From assembly GCF_050003625.1 (NCBI RefSeq), contig NC_134401.1, forward strand, positions 67,901,629 through 67,965,628: a stretch of DNA of 64,000 nt, written 5' to 3'. Below the pieces are notes generated by a model, which searched no databases, was not told the origin of the DNA, and was given only the letters and a program-made list of their open reading frames with translations. Position numbers and translations under genes: made by a program. Shown piece by piece: positions 1-11,956 of this stretch. Source of the stretch: Haematobia irritans (taxonomy: Eukaryota; Arthropoda; Insecta; Diptera; Muscidae). Each line of letters opens with the position of its first letter. The stretch's first letter is position 1.

Positions 1-514
1 ATTCACAACAGCTTTTAATGTTCTAGAAAAATGTCGTCTAGAGAAGAAAATAAAACCATTCCAACAAAATTTAGAAAATAGCCTTTTGACCATATTGGCT
101 CATTGTTGAATTAAAGCGTTGGCTAGAGGCGGTCGAAAAAGACGATTTTAAATACCAATGCATTGCTTGTGGAAAGTTCGTAAATTGTAGATATCAAACC
201 TGAAGAAACACGCGGCCATTAAAGTCCACAAGAAAAATGTTGGTGGTGTTAAAAATGAGCAATGATGTTGCAATGTTCGAAATCCGAATAAAAATGTCAA
301 TATTCATATTATTGAACATTTGGTCCCTTTATTGAAGGATATAATCCCTGACTATTAATTTTAAAGAAATTGAATTCAATATAAAATATTTGTCATTTTC
401 TTGCCAAATTTGTTTGAATTTAGTACCGTAGGGAAAAAAATTTTGGGCGTAGGGAAAAAAGGGAATTTTTAGGAGCCGCGTAGAGAATTTTCAAAAAACT
501 TCCTGGCATCACTG
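1..514 (+). mobile_element. hAT-like remnant with zinc-finger fragment
   Basis: Bases 143-235 encode a C-x2-C ... H-x5-H finger (YQCIACGKFV, then after a one-base frameshift LKKHAAIKVH). This resembles the BED-type fingers at the start of hAT transposases. The block ends at 505-514 with GGCATCACTG, whose reverse complement CAGTGATGCC is close to the CAGTGTTGCCAG terminus of the hAT element at 40045-41417. The finger lies only about 270 bases from that terminus, so most of a transposase is missing. The left end is outside the window. The hAT assignment is inferred from the finger and one terminus; a host zinc-finger pseudogene is possible. Confidence 0.4.
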
Positions 515-2258
515 GTTGTATAGTTGGCGTTGGCGTGGGCTGTTGAATCTTTTAAGCAGGTATGCAACAATGGAATATAAAGGCATGGAATATTTTGGAT
601 TTTTGAGACATATATTGGTGTTTATTTATTAAACCTTTTAAATGAAAGTTATTAATATTTTATCGGTAGTTTAGAAAAATGTTATTAACCCCCATTTTCA
701 GGAAGCTCCGTTAGTGCTACGTTAGCTAACGAACTTTTAAACCGTACTATGGACATGTCTGTCATCTTGTCTATATATTTCATATGCCAGTTAGGAACTT
801 AACTGCTAAAAATTGATCAGTTAAAGTTAACCCGAAAGAAGATATTTCGATTTTACTTTCTGCTAACTGGGAGTTAAAGTCTAACGGAGATACATGAAAA
901 TGGCCGTAAGAATATTTAGGAAAATATGTTGAAATTGAAAAGTGCATTGAAATTTTTATTATTCAATGCAAAAAATTAATATTCAATTCCAGATGAATTT
1001 GGAAAATTTTTGTTATATCTCAGCGTATAGTTTAGTCATAAATTGTTAAGTATTTTTAATATGGCTTTCTTTTAAAAAGAATATTTGTTATGTATATTAT
1101 TATTTGTTAATTAGTTTGTTTTTTTTGGAAATCAGTTTAATGTTTTTCTTTGTTGTAAAAGCAATATTTAATTTCAGAGCAACTCCATATGGAAATTTAA
1201 AAAATAGAGAATTGGTAAGTTTTCTTTTAAAAATTGGCTTTCTTTCAACTAGAATATTTACGTTTTTATGACCTTTTTATCATCAAAATTACAGGTTTTT
1301 AATACCTTATTTCAGTATTTCTTTAATCAAATTTTTTGGAAACCAATGTAATATTTGTAATGTGAAAAAAGAAATATTTAATTTCAGAAATTTGGAAAAA
1401 TTTTTAGTACTCCTTTGCTTGTAATTTAATAGTGAATTGGTAAGGATTCTTTAACTTTTTTTTAACCCTGGACAGTCATCCTTATTTTTTGTACATTAAC
1501 GTCATCCTTCGTCATTTTGGCTACGGCTCATTTCAAGACCCTATAATTTTCATCGTGAGCGAAAAAGTGAACCAAACTTGAATTTATTTTCTTATTCAAT
1601 TTGGTTTTAATTAGTATAAAACAAAAAATCATAAAACGGTCGAATTAGTATAACTTAAATTTACCATTTCCCAATAGACTAAAATGCATTTTAAATCGAA
1701 AATGAAATTACGTGTCGTCATTTTGACGAATGATGACTGTCTAGGGTTAACCAGAATATTTGGTTTTTTATGCATATTATTATTTTTTTCATTAGATTTT
1801 TTGGAAACCTATTTAATAATTTTATTTAATGTAAAAAATAAATATTTAATTTTGGACAAAATTTGGACAACTTTTTATATTTCCCCTCAGCGTACAATTT
1901 AATAGAGAATTGGCACACCCAGAAAAAGTGACCCCTTCTTCCCAATGAACCCATTGTGAAGAAAGTTGATCTTCGTATAGCGCCAAAGACATTTTTATTT
2001 CTTTGAACGATGTGATTTTCGCAGAAATTAGGTAGAATGCATTACATATATTATTTAACATTTTCCTATATTTATGTACCACTATACTACAGAATGAAAA
2101 AATTTAACTGAATTGAATTCATATATGGATTGATTTTATTGAACTTTTTTCATTCATTTGGCCAAATCTTACATATTTGTGGTAAACCTTTTACTTCAAA
2201 ATTAGAACTGCTTAACTTCGTTTTTAAATACAATTCATTTATTTATATAAGCAATTTT
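515..2258. other. AT-rich intergenic DNA
   Basis: No supported gene. Short motifs at 1912-2060 (CCCAGAAAAAGTGACCCC, and TTCGTATAGCGCCAAAGACA) recur in degraded form near 43745-43860, 54060-54130 and 58530-58590, so this is probably one end of a dispersed MITE family. The rest is A/T-rich sequence with no clear reading frame. Confidence 0.5.
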
Positions 2259-4642
2259 TATACCCTGCGCCACACTGTGGAACAGGGTATTATAAGTTAG
2301 TGCATATGTTTGTAATACCTAGAAGGAGACGAGATAGACACATGGTGTCTTTGGCAATAATGCTCAGGGTGGGTCCCTGAGTCGATATAACCATGTCCGT
2401 CTGTCTGTGAACACATTTTTGTGATCAAAGTCTAGGTCGCAATTTAAGTCCAATCGCCTTCAAATTTGGCACATGTTCCTAATTTGGGTCAGAATAGAAC
2501 CCTATTGATTTTGGAAGAAATCGGTTCAGATTTAGATATAGTTCCCATATATATCTTTCGCCCGATATGCACTAATATGGACCCAGCAGCCAGAGTTTTA
2601 TACCGATTTGCTTGAAATTTTGTACAAATATAACTCTTAGTCGTATAGTCAAGTGTGCAAAATTTGATTGAAATCGGTTCAGATTTAGATTTGCACTAGG
2701 AGTACAATTAGTAGTATAGTCAAGTGTGCAAAATTTGATTGAAATCGGTTCAGATTTAGATATAGCTCCCATATATATCTTTCGCCCGATATGGACTAAT
2801 ATGGTCCTAAAAGCCAGAGTTTTGGCCCAATTTGGTTGACATTTTGAACAGAGAGTAGATTTAGCATTGTAGCTATGCGTGCCAAATTTGATTGAAATCG
2901 GTTTAGATTTAGATATAGCTTCCATATATATTTTTCGCCCGATATGGACTTATATGGCCCCAGAAGCCAGAGTTTTGGCCCAATTTGGTTGAAATTTTGC
3001 ACTAGGAGTACAATTAGTAATATAGTCATGTGTGCCAAATTTGATTGAAATCGGTTCAGATTTAGATATAGCTCCCATATATATGTTTTTCTGATTTCGA
3101 CAAAAATGGTCAAAATACCAACATTTTCCTTGTTAAATCGCCACTGCTTAGTCGAAAAGTTGTAAAAATGACTCTAATTTTCCTAAACTTCTAATACATA
3201 TGTTTCGAGCGATAAATCATAAATAAACTTTTGCGAAGTTTCCTTAAAATTGCTTCAGATTTAAATGTTTCCCATATTTATACCCTGTGCCACACTGTGG
3301 AACAGGGTATTATAAGTTAGTGCATATGTTTGTAACACCCCGAAGAGACGATCGATATAACCATGTCCGTCTGTCCGTCCGTCTGTCTGTGAACACATTT
3401 TTGTGATCACAGTCTAGGTCGCAATTTAAGTCCAATCGCCTTCAAATTTGGCACATGTTCCTAATTTGGGCCGGAATAGAACCCTATTGATTTTGGAAGA
3501 AATCGGTTCAGATTTAGATATTGGTCCCATATATATCTTTCGCCCGATATGGACTTATATGGCCCCAGAAGCCAGATTTTTGGCCGAATTTGGTTAAAAT
3601 TTTGCACTAGGAGTACAATTAGTAGTATAGTCAAGTGTGCAAAATTTGATTAAAATCGGTTCATATTTAGATAGAGCTCCCATATATATCTTTCGCCCGA
3701 TATGGACTAATATGGTCCTAAAAGCCAGAGTTTTGGCCCAATTTGGTTGAAATTTTGCACAGGGAGTAGATTTAGCATTGTAGCTATGCGTGCCAAATTT
3801 GGTTGAAATCGATTCAGATTTAGATATAGCACCCATATATATCTTTCGCCCGATATGCACTTATATGGACCCAGAATCCAGAGTTTTATCCCGATTAGCT
3901 TGAAATTTTGCACAAGGAGTACAAATGGTGGTGGTGCAAAATTTGATTGAAATCGGTTCAGATTTAGATATAGCTCCCATATATATCTTTCGCCCGATAT
4001 GGACTAATATGGTCCTAAAAGCCAGAGTTTTGGCCCAATTTGGTTGGCATTTTGAACAGGGAGTAGATTTAGCATTGTAGCTATGCGTGCCAAATTTGAT
4101 TGAAATCGGTTTAGATTTAGATATAGCTTCCATATATATTTTTCGCCCGATATGGACTTATATGTATTTAGTTGAAATTTTGAAATCGGTACAGATTTAG
4201 ATATAGCTCCCATATATATGTTTTTCTGATTTCGACAAAAATGGTCAAAATACCAACATTTTCCTTATTAAATCGCCACTGCTTAGTCGAAAAGTTGTAA
4301 AAATGACTCTAATTTTCCTAAACTTCTAATACATATATATCGAGTGATAAATCATAAATAAACTTTTGCGAAGTTCCCTTAAAATTGCTTCAGATTTATA
4401 TGTTTCCCATATTTTTTTTAGTAAAATTGTGTTCCACCCTAGTGCATTAGCCAACTTAAATTTTGAGTCTTTAGATTTTGTAAAAAATCGAGTGATATTT
4501 AAATGTATGTATTTGGGACAAACCTTTATATATAGCACCCAACACATTTGACGGATGTGATATGGTATCGAAAATTTAGATCTACAAAGTGGTGCAGGGT
4601 ATAATATAGTCGGCCCGACTTTAGACTTTCCTTACTTGTTTC
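2259..4642 (+). mobile_element. Helentron/DINE-1-like element, head-to-tail dimer
   Basis: Two heads start at 2259 and 3279 with TATACCCTG, C/T, GCCACACTGTGG, then an inverted CAGGGTATTATA. A GTCY microsatellite follows (GTCCGTCTGTCCGTCCGTCT near 3366), then a ~150-bp array. A single tail at about 4597-4642 holds GGGTATAATATAGTC, GGCCCGAC and CTTTCCTTACTTGTTT. A subterminal inverted repeat, a GTCY block and a hairpin tail are known marks of DINE-1/HINE elements, which are non-autonomous Helentrons. No coding sequence is visible. The first copy lacks its tail because the second head starts where the tail should continue. Confidence 0.7.
2524..4216 (+). repeat. ~150-bp tandem array inside the Helentron-like element
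   Basis: The phrase ATAGCTCCCATATATATCTT followed by CGCCCGATATGGAC recurs about every 150 bases (near 2540, 2765, 2920, 3520, 3675, 3830, 3975 and 4130), with CAGATTTAGATATAG before it each time. It falls into two blocks, one per element copy. Open frames on the minus strand in this stretch are products of the period and not genes. Confidence 0.75.
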
Positions 4643-6164
4643 TTCTATAAAATACAAGTTTTATTATTATTAATATATTAAATATAATTATTTAAAATCA
4701 ACAGCATCGACTGGCCTTGAAATATTAGTTTATTATTCCACTATATCCAATTTCCATGAATGTTATCAACTGCAAACCCCACTTTTCTTCTTCTAGTACC
4801 TTTCACGTTTAATAAGTTTCTCCCTAACGATTTTGTGCTCCTTTTACAATTTCAATACCTACAAATATAAAAAAAAGCATAAACCAATTTTTTCATAAAA
4901 GGTTAGCGTCACTGAATATTACCTGATAATTGAAGACGAATTAAGGGGTTGTTATTCTTCTGGTATTTTCTCACTAATTTAAAATAACAAATATTTTATA
5001 TATTTTATTTGTTATTTATTATATTATTTTACTAAATTATTTTTTTTAACAATCCCTCCGTATACCGTAACTACACGATCCCAACTAAAAAAACAACCCA
5101 CGGGCAAACATATGGATTACATCGATGACAGATATCGATTACAGGTACCAAGTGTGATTCCTTAAGTTTTGAAAGGATTGAATACTTCCTAGTACGAATG
5201 AAAAAAATATTTTTCTAAGTGTTATTCGTATGTATGATAAACTTTCTATAATAAAGGATGTCAGAATTATAATTTTATAAGAAATTTTACTAAATTTGAG
5301 GAAACTTGGGTTTAGTTCGGTTTTTGTTTATTTTTAAGAATGCTTTGTTATCAGTGAATAACATTTTCTTTTTTAGTAGTCAATTCTTATACCCAGCGAA
5401 GAAAGCAGTATTAGTAAAATTCCATTCCTTATTCTAGTTAATGAACTATTCCTAACTGCTTTAAGTTTAGGATTTTTTTACTGAAACGACCAAATTTTAT
5501 TATTTCACACAAAAATTTACCTTAATGGAAATAAAATGGCTAAACTAAATTGATGGACATTTTTTCCTTTAGTTTGGAAGGCACTTTTTTCTGGGTTTCC
5601 CAAAAAATAAGCAAGTAAACCAAAATAATACTGACTTTTTAACTTGGTAGGGGTATATAAATCTTATGGTGTTGTAAAAATGAACTAAAATACAATGTTA
5701 TAGATGAACTAAAATTTAAGAGAATTATAAACTAGACAAGTTGAAAAAATTTTAAGAGCTAAATCATGGTCAATATTACTACAGTTTAGTTCATTTTGCA
5801 ATGGAAAAGGGTTCACTGTTTTTTCAGTGCTTAATTGGTCAAAATGTATCAACCCATTTACGAAAATCGCAAGTCCAGCCAGTAAAGAACATAATTGTAT
5901 CATATTTTATATTACTTATGATCACCAACGCTTCCATTTAATATTGTTTCTGTTTTACAGCAATAAATAATCTTCGAATCGCGACGGCGACTCAAACTGT
6001 ACTGAAAAACTCAAACACACGTATTGCTTCAAAACGTCATGTTTCCTTTTTTTTCCTCATATTATATGCTTGTATTGTTACATATGAGAGTAACTCTATG
6101 TTGTGGCTCTCTCACTCTATGAGAAAACCAGTATTTTTTTATATATTTAGTAAAGTTTCATTAA
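4643..6164. other. Non-coding DNA with a dispersed repeat
   Basis: No gene seen. Bases 5147-5430 (AGTGTGATTCCTTAAG, GAAAGGATTGAATACTTC, later ATACCCAGCGAAGAAAGCAG) match 54310-54470 in the same orientation with many changes, so a MITE-like family is present. The remainder is A/T-rich and featureless. Confidence 0.5.
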
Positions 6165-6715
6165 TTTTATGACACCGTCCATATATAATATCAAAAAATT
6201 CATAATTTCACAACAAGTATTTACGAAAACAATATATTATGTAAGTGTACATATTTATTATGAAAAAGTCCATAAATTTATAAAAATTTACAAATTTATG
6301 TACAAATTCATATTTTATTTTTTGTGTGTACATGAATATAATGTTCATAAACTAGTATAATAAGTTTGGGACATATATGTAATATATTACAAAATATCAC
6401 ATTTTCTTAAATATAATGTTTCTGGTTTTAAACATATATTAATTCAGAAATTTTGTATAAACAAATGCATATATATTTAAAAAGAGAGAATAGAGAAAAT
6501 ATATAAATTAAAATATTTATTTGAGCTTCTTGTCCAATAAGCCCGAGTAAATTTCGTAATAATATGTAGTATAAATATAAACATAAAAATAGAAAAAGGA
6601 TAAAGAGGCGACGGAGATAGATAACGAAAATATCTATCGGAGATTGAAAATTTGAAATGTTATGTCTAAATATTATTCAATTGTATATTCAGAGCCTTAA
6701 AAAGATATTTTTAGG
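6165..6715 (+). repeat. Fragment of the ATATGTTT-rich repeat family
   Basis: Bases 6480-6690 (GAGAGAATAGAGAAAATA, later ATGTTATGTCTAAATATTAT) align with 29960-30190 inside the element at 29706-31499. The rest holds many TATGTTT/AAACATA words typical of that family. No reading frame is supported. Confidence 0.5.
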
Positions 6716-6857
6716 GTGAAGGTTAGGTTAGATTAAAGTGGCAGCCCGATTAAATTTCAGGCTCACTTAGACTATTCAGTCCATTGTGATACCACATTTA
6801 ACTAAAAGTACCTATTACATATGGGCACTTCTAGTCTTAACCACTGAACCTTCTCTA

Positions 6858-8516
6858 TTATTTACTTTTGTGGAACCAACCAGATTGCTCCAAAAACATT
6901 AACAAACTGCTTAAGTTAACGTTTTCCAGGTCCGCCAGTAATCTAAAGCTATATGCTCCTAAAATTCGCTTACGCCTTACACAAAAAGCACGACACTCAC
7001 ACAAGAGGTGTTTAATTGATTCCTTTTCCTCCACATCATGACAGCTTATACAATAGTCATTATACTTCGCACCTATAGTTTTTGCAAATTCGCCTATCAG
7101 GCAGCGACCCGTTATAGCAGATAACAGGAGTGCTATCTGACGCCTTGAGAACACTAGCATATCTAGTGTGCGGTTTAAGTTTAAATGGGGCCATATTTGC
7201 TTGGCATCGTTACAACCCTTGCAATTCTCCCATCGAATATTGGCCATCATAACAGCCTTCTCACGCAGTAAGAGCTTGCAGGTGGCCAGAGGCATACCAA
7301 CAGATTCCAGTTCCCCTGGAATATGTAAGGTAGTTCCTAGCCTTGCTAACACATCCGCTTCGCAGTTCCCCGGTATGTTCTTATGGCCAGGCACCCATAT
7401 TAGGTGAATATTGTACTGCTCAGCCATCTCGTTGAGAGATTTGCGGCAGTCTATGGCCGTTTTCGAGTTAAGGAACACAGAGTCCAAGGATTTTATTGCA
7501 GGTTGACTGTCTGAGTATATATTAATGCCAATATTTGTTGGAACATTACTTCTCAGCCAATTCACCACCTCTCTTATTGCCAATATTTCAGCCTGAAAAA
7601 CACTACAGTGATTAGGTAATTTTTTCGCTATTCGAATTTCCAGATCTTTAGAATATACTCCGAAACCAACTTGGCCATCCAATTTGGAGCCATCAGTGTA
7701 GAAATCTATATATAGTTTATTCCCCGTGGTCCGTGTACACCACGCCTCACTGTTGGGAATTAGAGTCTCAAACTTTTTGTCGAAAAGTGGACTCGCCAAA
7801 GTGTAATCGACTACTTTAGGCACATCTGGCATTATTTTGAGGACCGAAATGTGGCCGTAACTTTTTTCCGACCACAGCGATAGCTCACGCAACCGCACAG
7901 CCGTTGTTGCAGCTGACTGTTTGGCCAAAATGTCTAAAGGCAATAGATGCAGTATGACATTAAGGGAGTTTGTTCCTGTCTTGCTGAATGCACCTGAGAT
8001 ACACAAGCACGCCATACGCTGAACTTTGTCTAAACTTGTCGGCTGGTGAAGTGCCGGCCACCAGACTACAACACCATATAGCATTATAGGTCTAACCACT
8101 GCCGTGTATAGCCAACGTACAATTTTTGGTTTTAGTCCCCACTTTTTCCCTATTGCCTTTTTGCACGAGTACAAAGCTACCGTGGCTTTTCTCGCCCTTT
8201 CTTCAATATTAAGCCTAAAATTCAGCTTCCTGTCCAAAATAACGCCAAGGTATTTTGCACACTCACCAAAGGGAATTTCAATACCCCCTAAGGAAATGGG
8301 CCTAACCGTGGGAGTTTTGCGATCTTTGCAGTACATGACTAGTTCTGTCTTTGCTGGATTTACCCCAAGACCATTATCTTTCGCCCATTTCTCAGTCATC
8401 CGGAGAGCTCTCTGTATAATATCTCTGATTGTGGATGGAAATTTTCCCCTGACTGCTAGCGCCACATCATCTGCGTATGCCACCACTTTTATCCTTTCTT
8501 TTTCTAGGGAAACCAG
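6858..8516 (-). pseudogene. ORF2 C-terminal part: RT motif C, RNase H, Cys/His tail
   Basis: This is a long open frame (542 residues from the first Met at 8486). It begins with the RT active-site motif AYADD at residues 3-7, runs through RT thumb sequence (GVNPAKTELV, LGVILDRKLNF), and enters an RNase H domain at about residues 258-385. The four catalytic acids are visible: D265 (YTDGSK), E300 (QAEILAI), D326 (SDSQPA) and D378 (EADVLA). A CISCH ... HLLCEC cluster lies near the end. The N-terminal RT fingers and palm are gone: at 8516/8517 the frame joins linker sequence in another frame. RNase H looks intact, so the element decayed recently, but it cannot be autonomous. Confidence 0.85.
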
Positions 8517-9851
8517 ATTTATATGCTATCAGATTCATCTTGTAAGTGTCCCAATCCTCCGGAGCTCTTGTGGACTTTGCTTTATTAAAGAACTTCCTGC
8601 AGGATTTCCTCATATTACTTAACTCCGTAGTCCACCATGGCGGCCGATTTTTTCCCCTTGGCTTTCCTCTAGGGCAAGCAGCTTTCAGTGACATGTTGAA
8701 GGCCTTAGTAATCCGCTCCACTGCGTGTTCGATATCTTGCACAGTGCTCATATTTGTCTCTGGCATTTCCGGTATCATCAAATTGAACGATTCCCTATAC
8801 CTATTCCAATCAGCTTTCCTAACATTTGGCGGAAATTAGGTCTTTGAAGTACGAACAGCCAATCTGAAACTGATATAGCGATGATCTGAGAAGCTATGTT
8901 CCCTCAAAACTTGCCACTCAGATATCTTATCATTCAGTTCCGGAGAGGTCAACGTGATGTCGAAAACCTCTTGTCTGTTCCTAGTGATGAAGGTTGGTGC
9001 ATCTCCCTTATTGCAAACTACCAGGTTAATACGCAAGTAAGTAAGTAAGTATATTTTTATTGAGGCTTATTCATTTCGATTACAAAGTTGATGTGTACTT
9101 ATCGATGAGTTATGGTAAACTTAGAACTATATCTGTCTTGTTCTAATACACGATTTATAATGTAAAATAGCAGCTTGCTTCATAAAAAATATTTCGATTG
9201 TGCGTATATTGCTCATTAGATGAATGAAAATAAGGTTTGCTCTTGACCTTTACTATTTCTTACAGAGCGTGGATATCTGCGTTATTATAATAAATAATTA
9301 GTAATCTACAACTAGAAAACACTTAAAAACGAGATAACAATTTTTGTCAGGTTAGTACGCAAAATAAACTCTATTAGCGACTCTCCCCTTGCATTAGTAT
9401 CACTACTTCCCCAAATACTATGATGTGCATTTGCATCGCATCCCATAATGAGTTTTGTCTTTGTTTTTAGTGACTCCTCAACTAAGGTCTTAACGGCACA
9501 GGGTGGCATCTCCCTATCATGTCCCATGTAGACCGAAGATACCCAATATTTGCATTTGGATATCTCTAGACTGGCTACGACAGTGTCTGCATTGCTCAAT
9601 GAAGGAAGCAGAAACAAGTTTAGTTCGTTTTTAGCAATTATACATGCTCGATTTATATCGTTACCGGTATTATGCAAAAGTTTGAAACCCGGAGTGCTTA
9701 ATTCACAGATCTTGTTCTTATATATGTATGGTTCTTGAATAAGAACTATATCTATGTCTCCTTTCATCAGGAGAACTTTTAAGGCAGCACAAGCGGCCTT
9801 ACAATGGTGAAGATTTATCTGGAGGAACCCTAGAACCATCCAAATTTTCAA
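8517..9851 (-). pseudogene. ORF2 N-terminal part: AP endonuclease and linker, broken
   Basis: The frame from 9851 begins MKIWMVLGFLQINLHHCKAA and shows endonuclease motifs in order: LQINL, LIQEPY, MGCDANAHHSIWGS, then after the insert at 9037-9348 DITLTSPEL and HSFSDHRYISF, with the final catalytic D-H pair. The linker follows (PPWWTTELSNMRKSCRKFF, 8467-8781) and stops at the RT deletion. The 312-bp insertion separates RTNL from RINLVVCNKG. Frames also shift between the endonuclease and the linker. The domain would nick target DNA for target-primed reverse transcription; here it is dead. Confidence 0.75.
9037..9348 (-). mobile_element. 312-bp retroposed insert with 14-bp target duplication
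   Basis: The insert sits inside the LINE-A endonuclease and is flanked by AGGTTAATACGCAA (9023-9036) and AGGTTAGTACGCAA (9349-9362), a 14-bp duplication with one mismatch. Its left edge is GTAAGTAAGTAAGTA, so on the minus strand it ends in a (TTAC)n tail. A variable-length duplication plus a short-repeat tail indicate target-primed retroposition. No coding sequence or tRNA-like head is visible, so it is a 5'-truncated LINE or an unrecognised SINE. Confidence 0.65.
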
Positions 9852-10990
9852 CCACCGTCACATCAGCCGCTTCAATTGAGTCATCAAGAGCTTCCTCTTC
9901 ACAGATCTCGGTGACTCTCGCAACAATCCGCGGTTCAGCTTTGGTGAGGTTTGAGCCTGTAGAAACTTCCCGCATATGATTTTCGCCATAGTCTGCAGGT
10001 TTTATGTCTCCTTCGGCTTCGCTAGGAGATTTTTTCACTGCTGACTCTACCGGAGGCTGGTCCGTTTCGGAATCCTTTGGCTGATCGCTTCTGTATACCT
10101 TCATATCGATATCATGAAAGCCATAACTTACACGTCCTTGGGTCTGGGCTAGATGTGGCAGCGACTCTATGTTTAATATAAACACCGCATGTCCATTGGT
10201 CCATCCACCTCATCCAAACGACCAACCTTCCAATCAGCGGTTGGAAGATCTGGGTTACATTCTTTTAGTCTCTCTAGTATTGACTCAGGATCAGGAGGGT
10301 TTGCCGGTATCCATGCATGTGCTCTAGGTTTAGCCGGTATGTCTTTTTTTATCGACTAACTCCAAAGCGGTTCCTTCCCAAACTTCACCAATTAGCATCA
10401 ATGCAACTTTAAGCAATCCATAGACCTCTGGTCCGCAAAAGCTATTAACTTATATCGTCCTTGATACGGGAAACTTTTTTCGCACCTCTGAGTAGACACC
10501 AGACATCGCGTTCTCAATTTCCCTCCCATTTTTGCCTTGGAATCATACCGTCCAATGCTCCTTTATTAATAATAGCCATCACAAGGCTGTCTTTTGCAAC
10601 TGAGGCAAACGATCTTTGATCCCGTTTAGAGGATGGCAGCTCATCCGGTGATCGTTCCCTTTTTCCAGCTTCAAGAATTCCTTGAGCCCATTTTAAGGAA
10701 TCGCTTTGCTTAGCCGACAACGTGCTTGGGTCGACTGATCCTAATTTCTTTAGGATAAACAAAGCATTTCTTCGTTCCTTGAATCTCTTTCGAGAGGGAT
10801 TGCCTCCTTTTCATGTCGTCACCTTAGAAAAGTTTCGACTTGCCAAAGTGTCACCGCCAGTCGACCCGTGTACAGGTCGACTAATTGGTCCTGACTCTTG
10901 GTCGCTGCCCAAATTTATAACTTCAGTTGTTACCCGTCCACTGGGCCCTGAAGTTAGCAACCCAGTGGATGACTTTGAATTTCGCTGCAT
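9799..10990 (-). pseudogene. ORF1 (gag-like) of LINE-A copy 1, frameshifted
   Basis: A likely start is the ATG at 10990 (MQRNSKSSTGLLTSG...). The frame is lost near 10810 and continues as LFILKKLGSVDPSTLSAKQS (10514-10762, with KWAQGILEAGKRERSPDEL and SFASVAKDSLV). After another break it resumes as MFILNIESLPHLAQTQGRVS (9799-10185), with an acidic C-terminus that overlaps the start of the endonuclease frame. Position and overlap fit an ORF1 RNA-binding protein. No CCHC knuckle is clear. Assigned by position and composition. Confidence 0.55.
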
Positions 10991-11080
10991 GGTGGTTTAT
11001 TATTTCCACCACACGTGAAATTCGTAAATAGTACTTATTACGATTAAATACTCCGCTATTAGAAAACACGTCCGTTCAGT

Positions 11081-11956
11081 TCGACGGTTGAATAAAAAAA
11101 ATTTTGACAAAAATTTCTATAGAAATAAAATTTTGACAAAATTTTCCATCGAAATAAAATTTTGTAATAAAATAGTTTGTAAAAGAACTACTTATTTCCT
11201 CAGGTAACCAAATCTCGAAAATAAATACTTCTATCACCGATTCTAATGGACCAAGGATGTAAGATGGACACTACTTGAATAGGAACTTAAAAAGTAAATT
11301 AAATTAAATGAACATTGTATATACATACCTACATACAAGGATAGTTTTTGAATAGTATAAAACGTAGTTCTCTACGCTGAAAAAAAGGCTTTTCCGGTTC
11401 CAAGGATTTTGTCTTTACACTAATTAATTTGGTTTGATTACGAGCCAAAGAAACGGAGAATTGAAGAGATACTAGGAGACGAATTTGAATCTTTCGGATT
11501 TTTTCAGCAAAATCATTTTTCATGTAATTATACCCATTTTTAAGTCGAATGAACTGTAAGTTTATCCACTCTTAGAAAAGGCAAATAACGTTATGCGTAT
11601 TCTATGCTAAGCAAAACTCGCAAAAAAAAACTTTGGCCTCACAATATTTTCTTTCGGTGTATGTCAAACCTTATGAAAATAATAAAAAGAATACAATGCA
11701 TAATGCCGTTTATAACGAATCCATTAGGAGAGATATAAATTTGGATGTACATATACCTCAGAATGAATTGCAACATTAAACGCAAATTAATTCCATTATT
11801 AAACTAGAAAACTTACTAAAATAACTAGTGAGTTAAATTCGCGATTAATACCTAAATTCATTTAAATCACCATTATTATGAAATGCATGGAAAATCCTTC
11901 AGAATCAACGTTAGATTACATTTTTTTTAATTTGTTTAAGTAAATGCTCAATTCTG
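11081..11956. other. Non-coding DNA with short dispersed repeats
   Basis: Bases 11096-11165 repeat AAAATTTTGACAAAATTT with TTCTATAGAAATAAAAT, the same unit (inverted) as in the hAT element at 40190-40395. Bases 11385-11475 (CCAAGGATTTTG ... GATTACGAGCCAAAGAAACGG) match 26895-26960. These are probably MITE ends. No gene is supported. Confidence 0.5.

Larger units (their letters stand above)
6716..11080 (-). mobile_element. RNase H-bearing non-LTR retrotransposon (LINE-A copy 1)
   Basis: Read on the minus strand the order is: a 5' part near 11080, a gag-like ORF1 (10990 to about 9799), an AP endonuclease (from 9851), a linker, a deleted reverse transcriptase, an RNase H domain, a C-terminal Cys/His cluster, and a 3' tail ending GGGCTGCCACTTTAATCTAA near 6716. 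Domain order and the RNase H domain fit the I/LOA group; the exact clade is not decided. About 0.9 kb of RT is missing at 8516/8517, and the endonuclease is split by a 312-bp insert (9037-9348). The 5' boundary is uncertain by about 50 bases. Confidence 0.85.

Noticed and set aside
8104..8622. 172-residue open frame on the + strand
   Set aside because: It is antisense to the LINE-A RT/linker and has no motif; a shadow of the real minus-strand frame.
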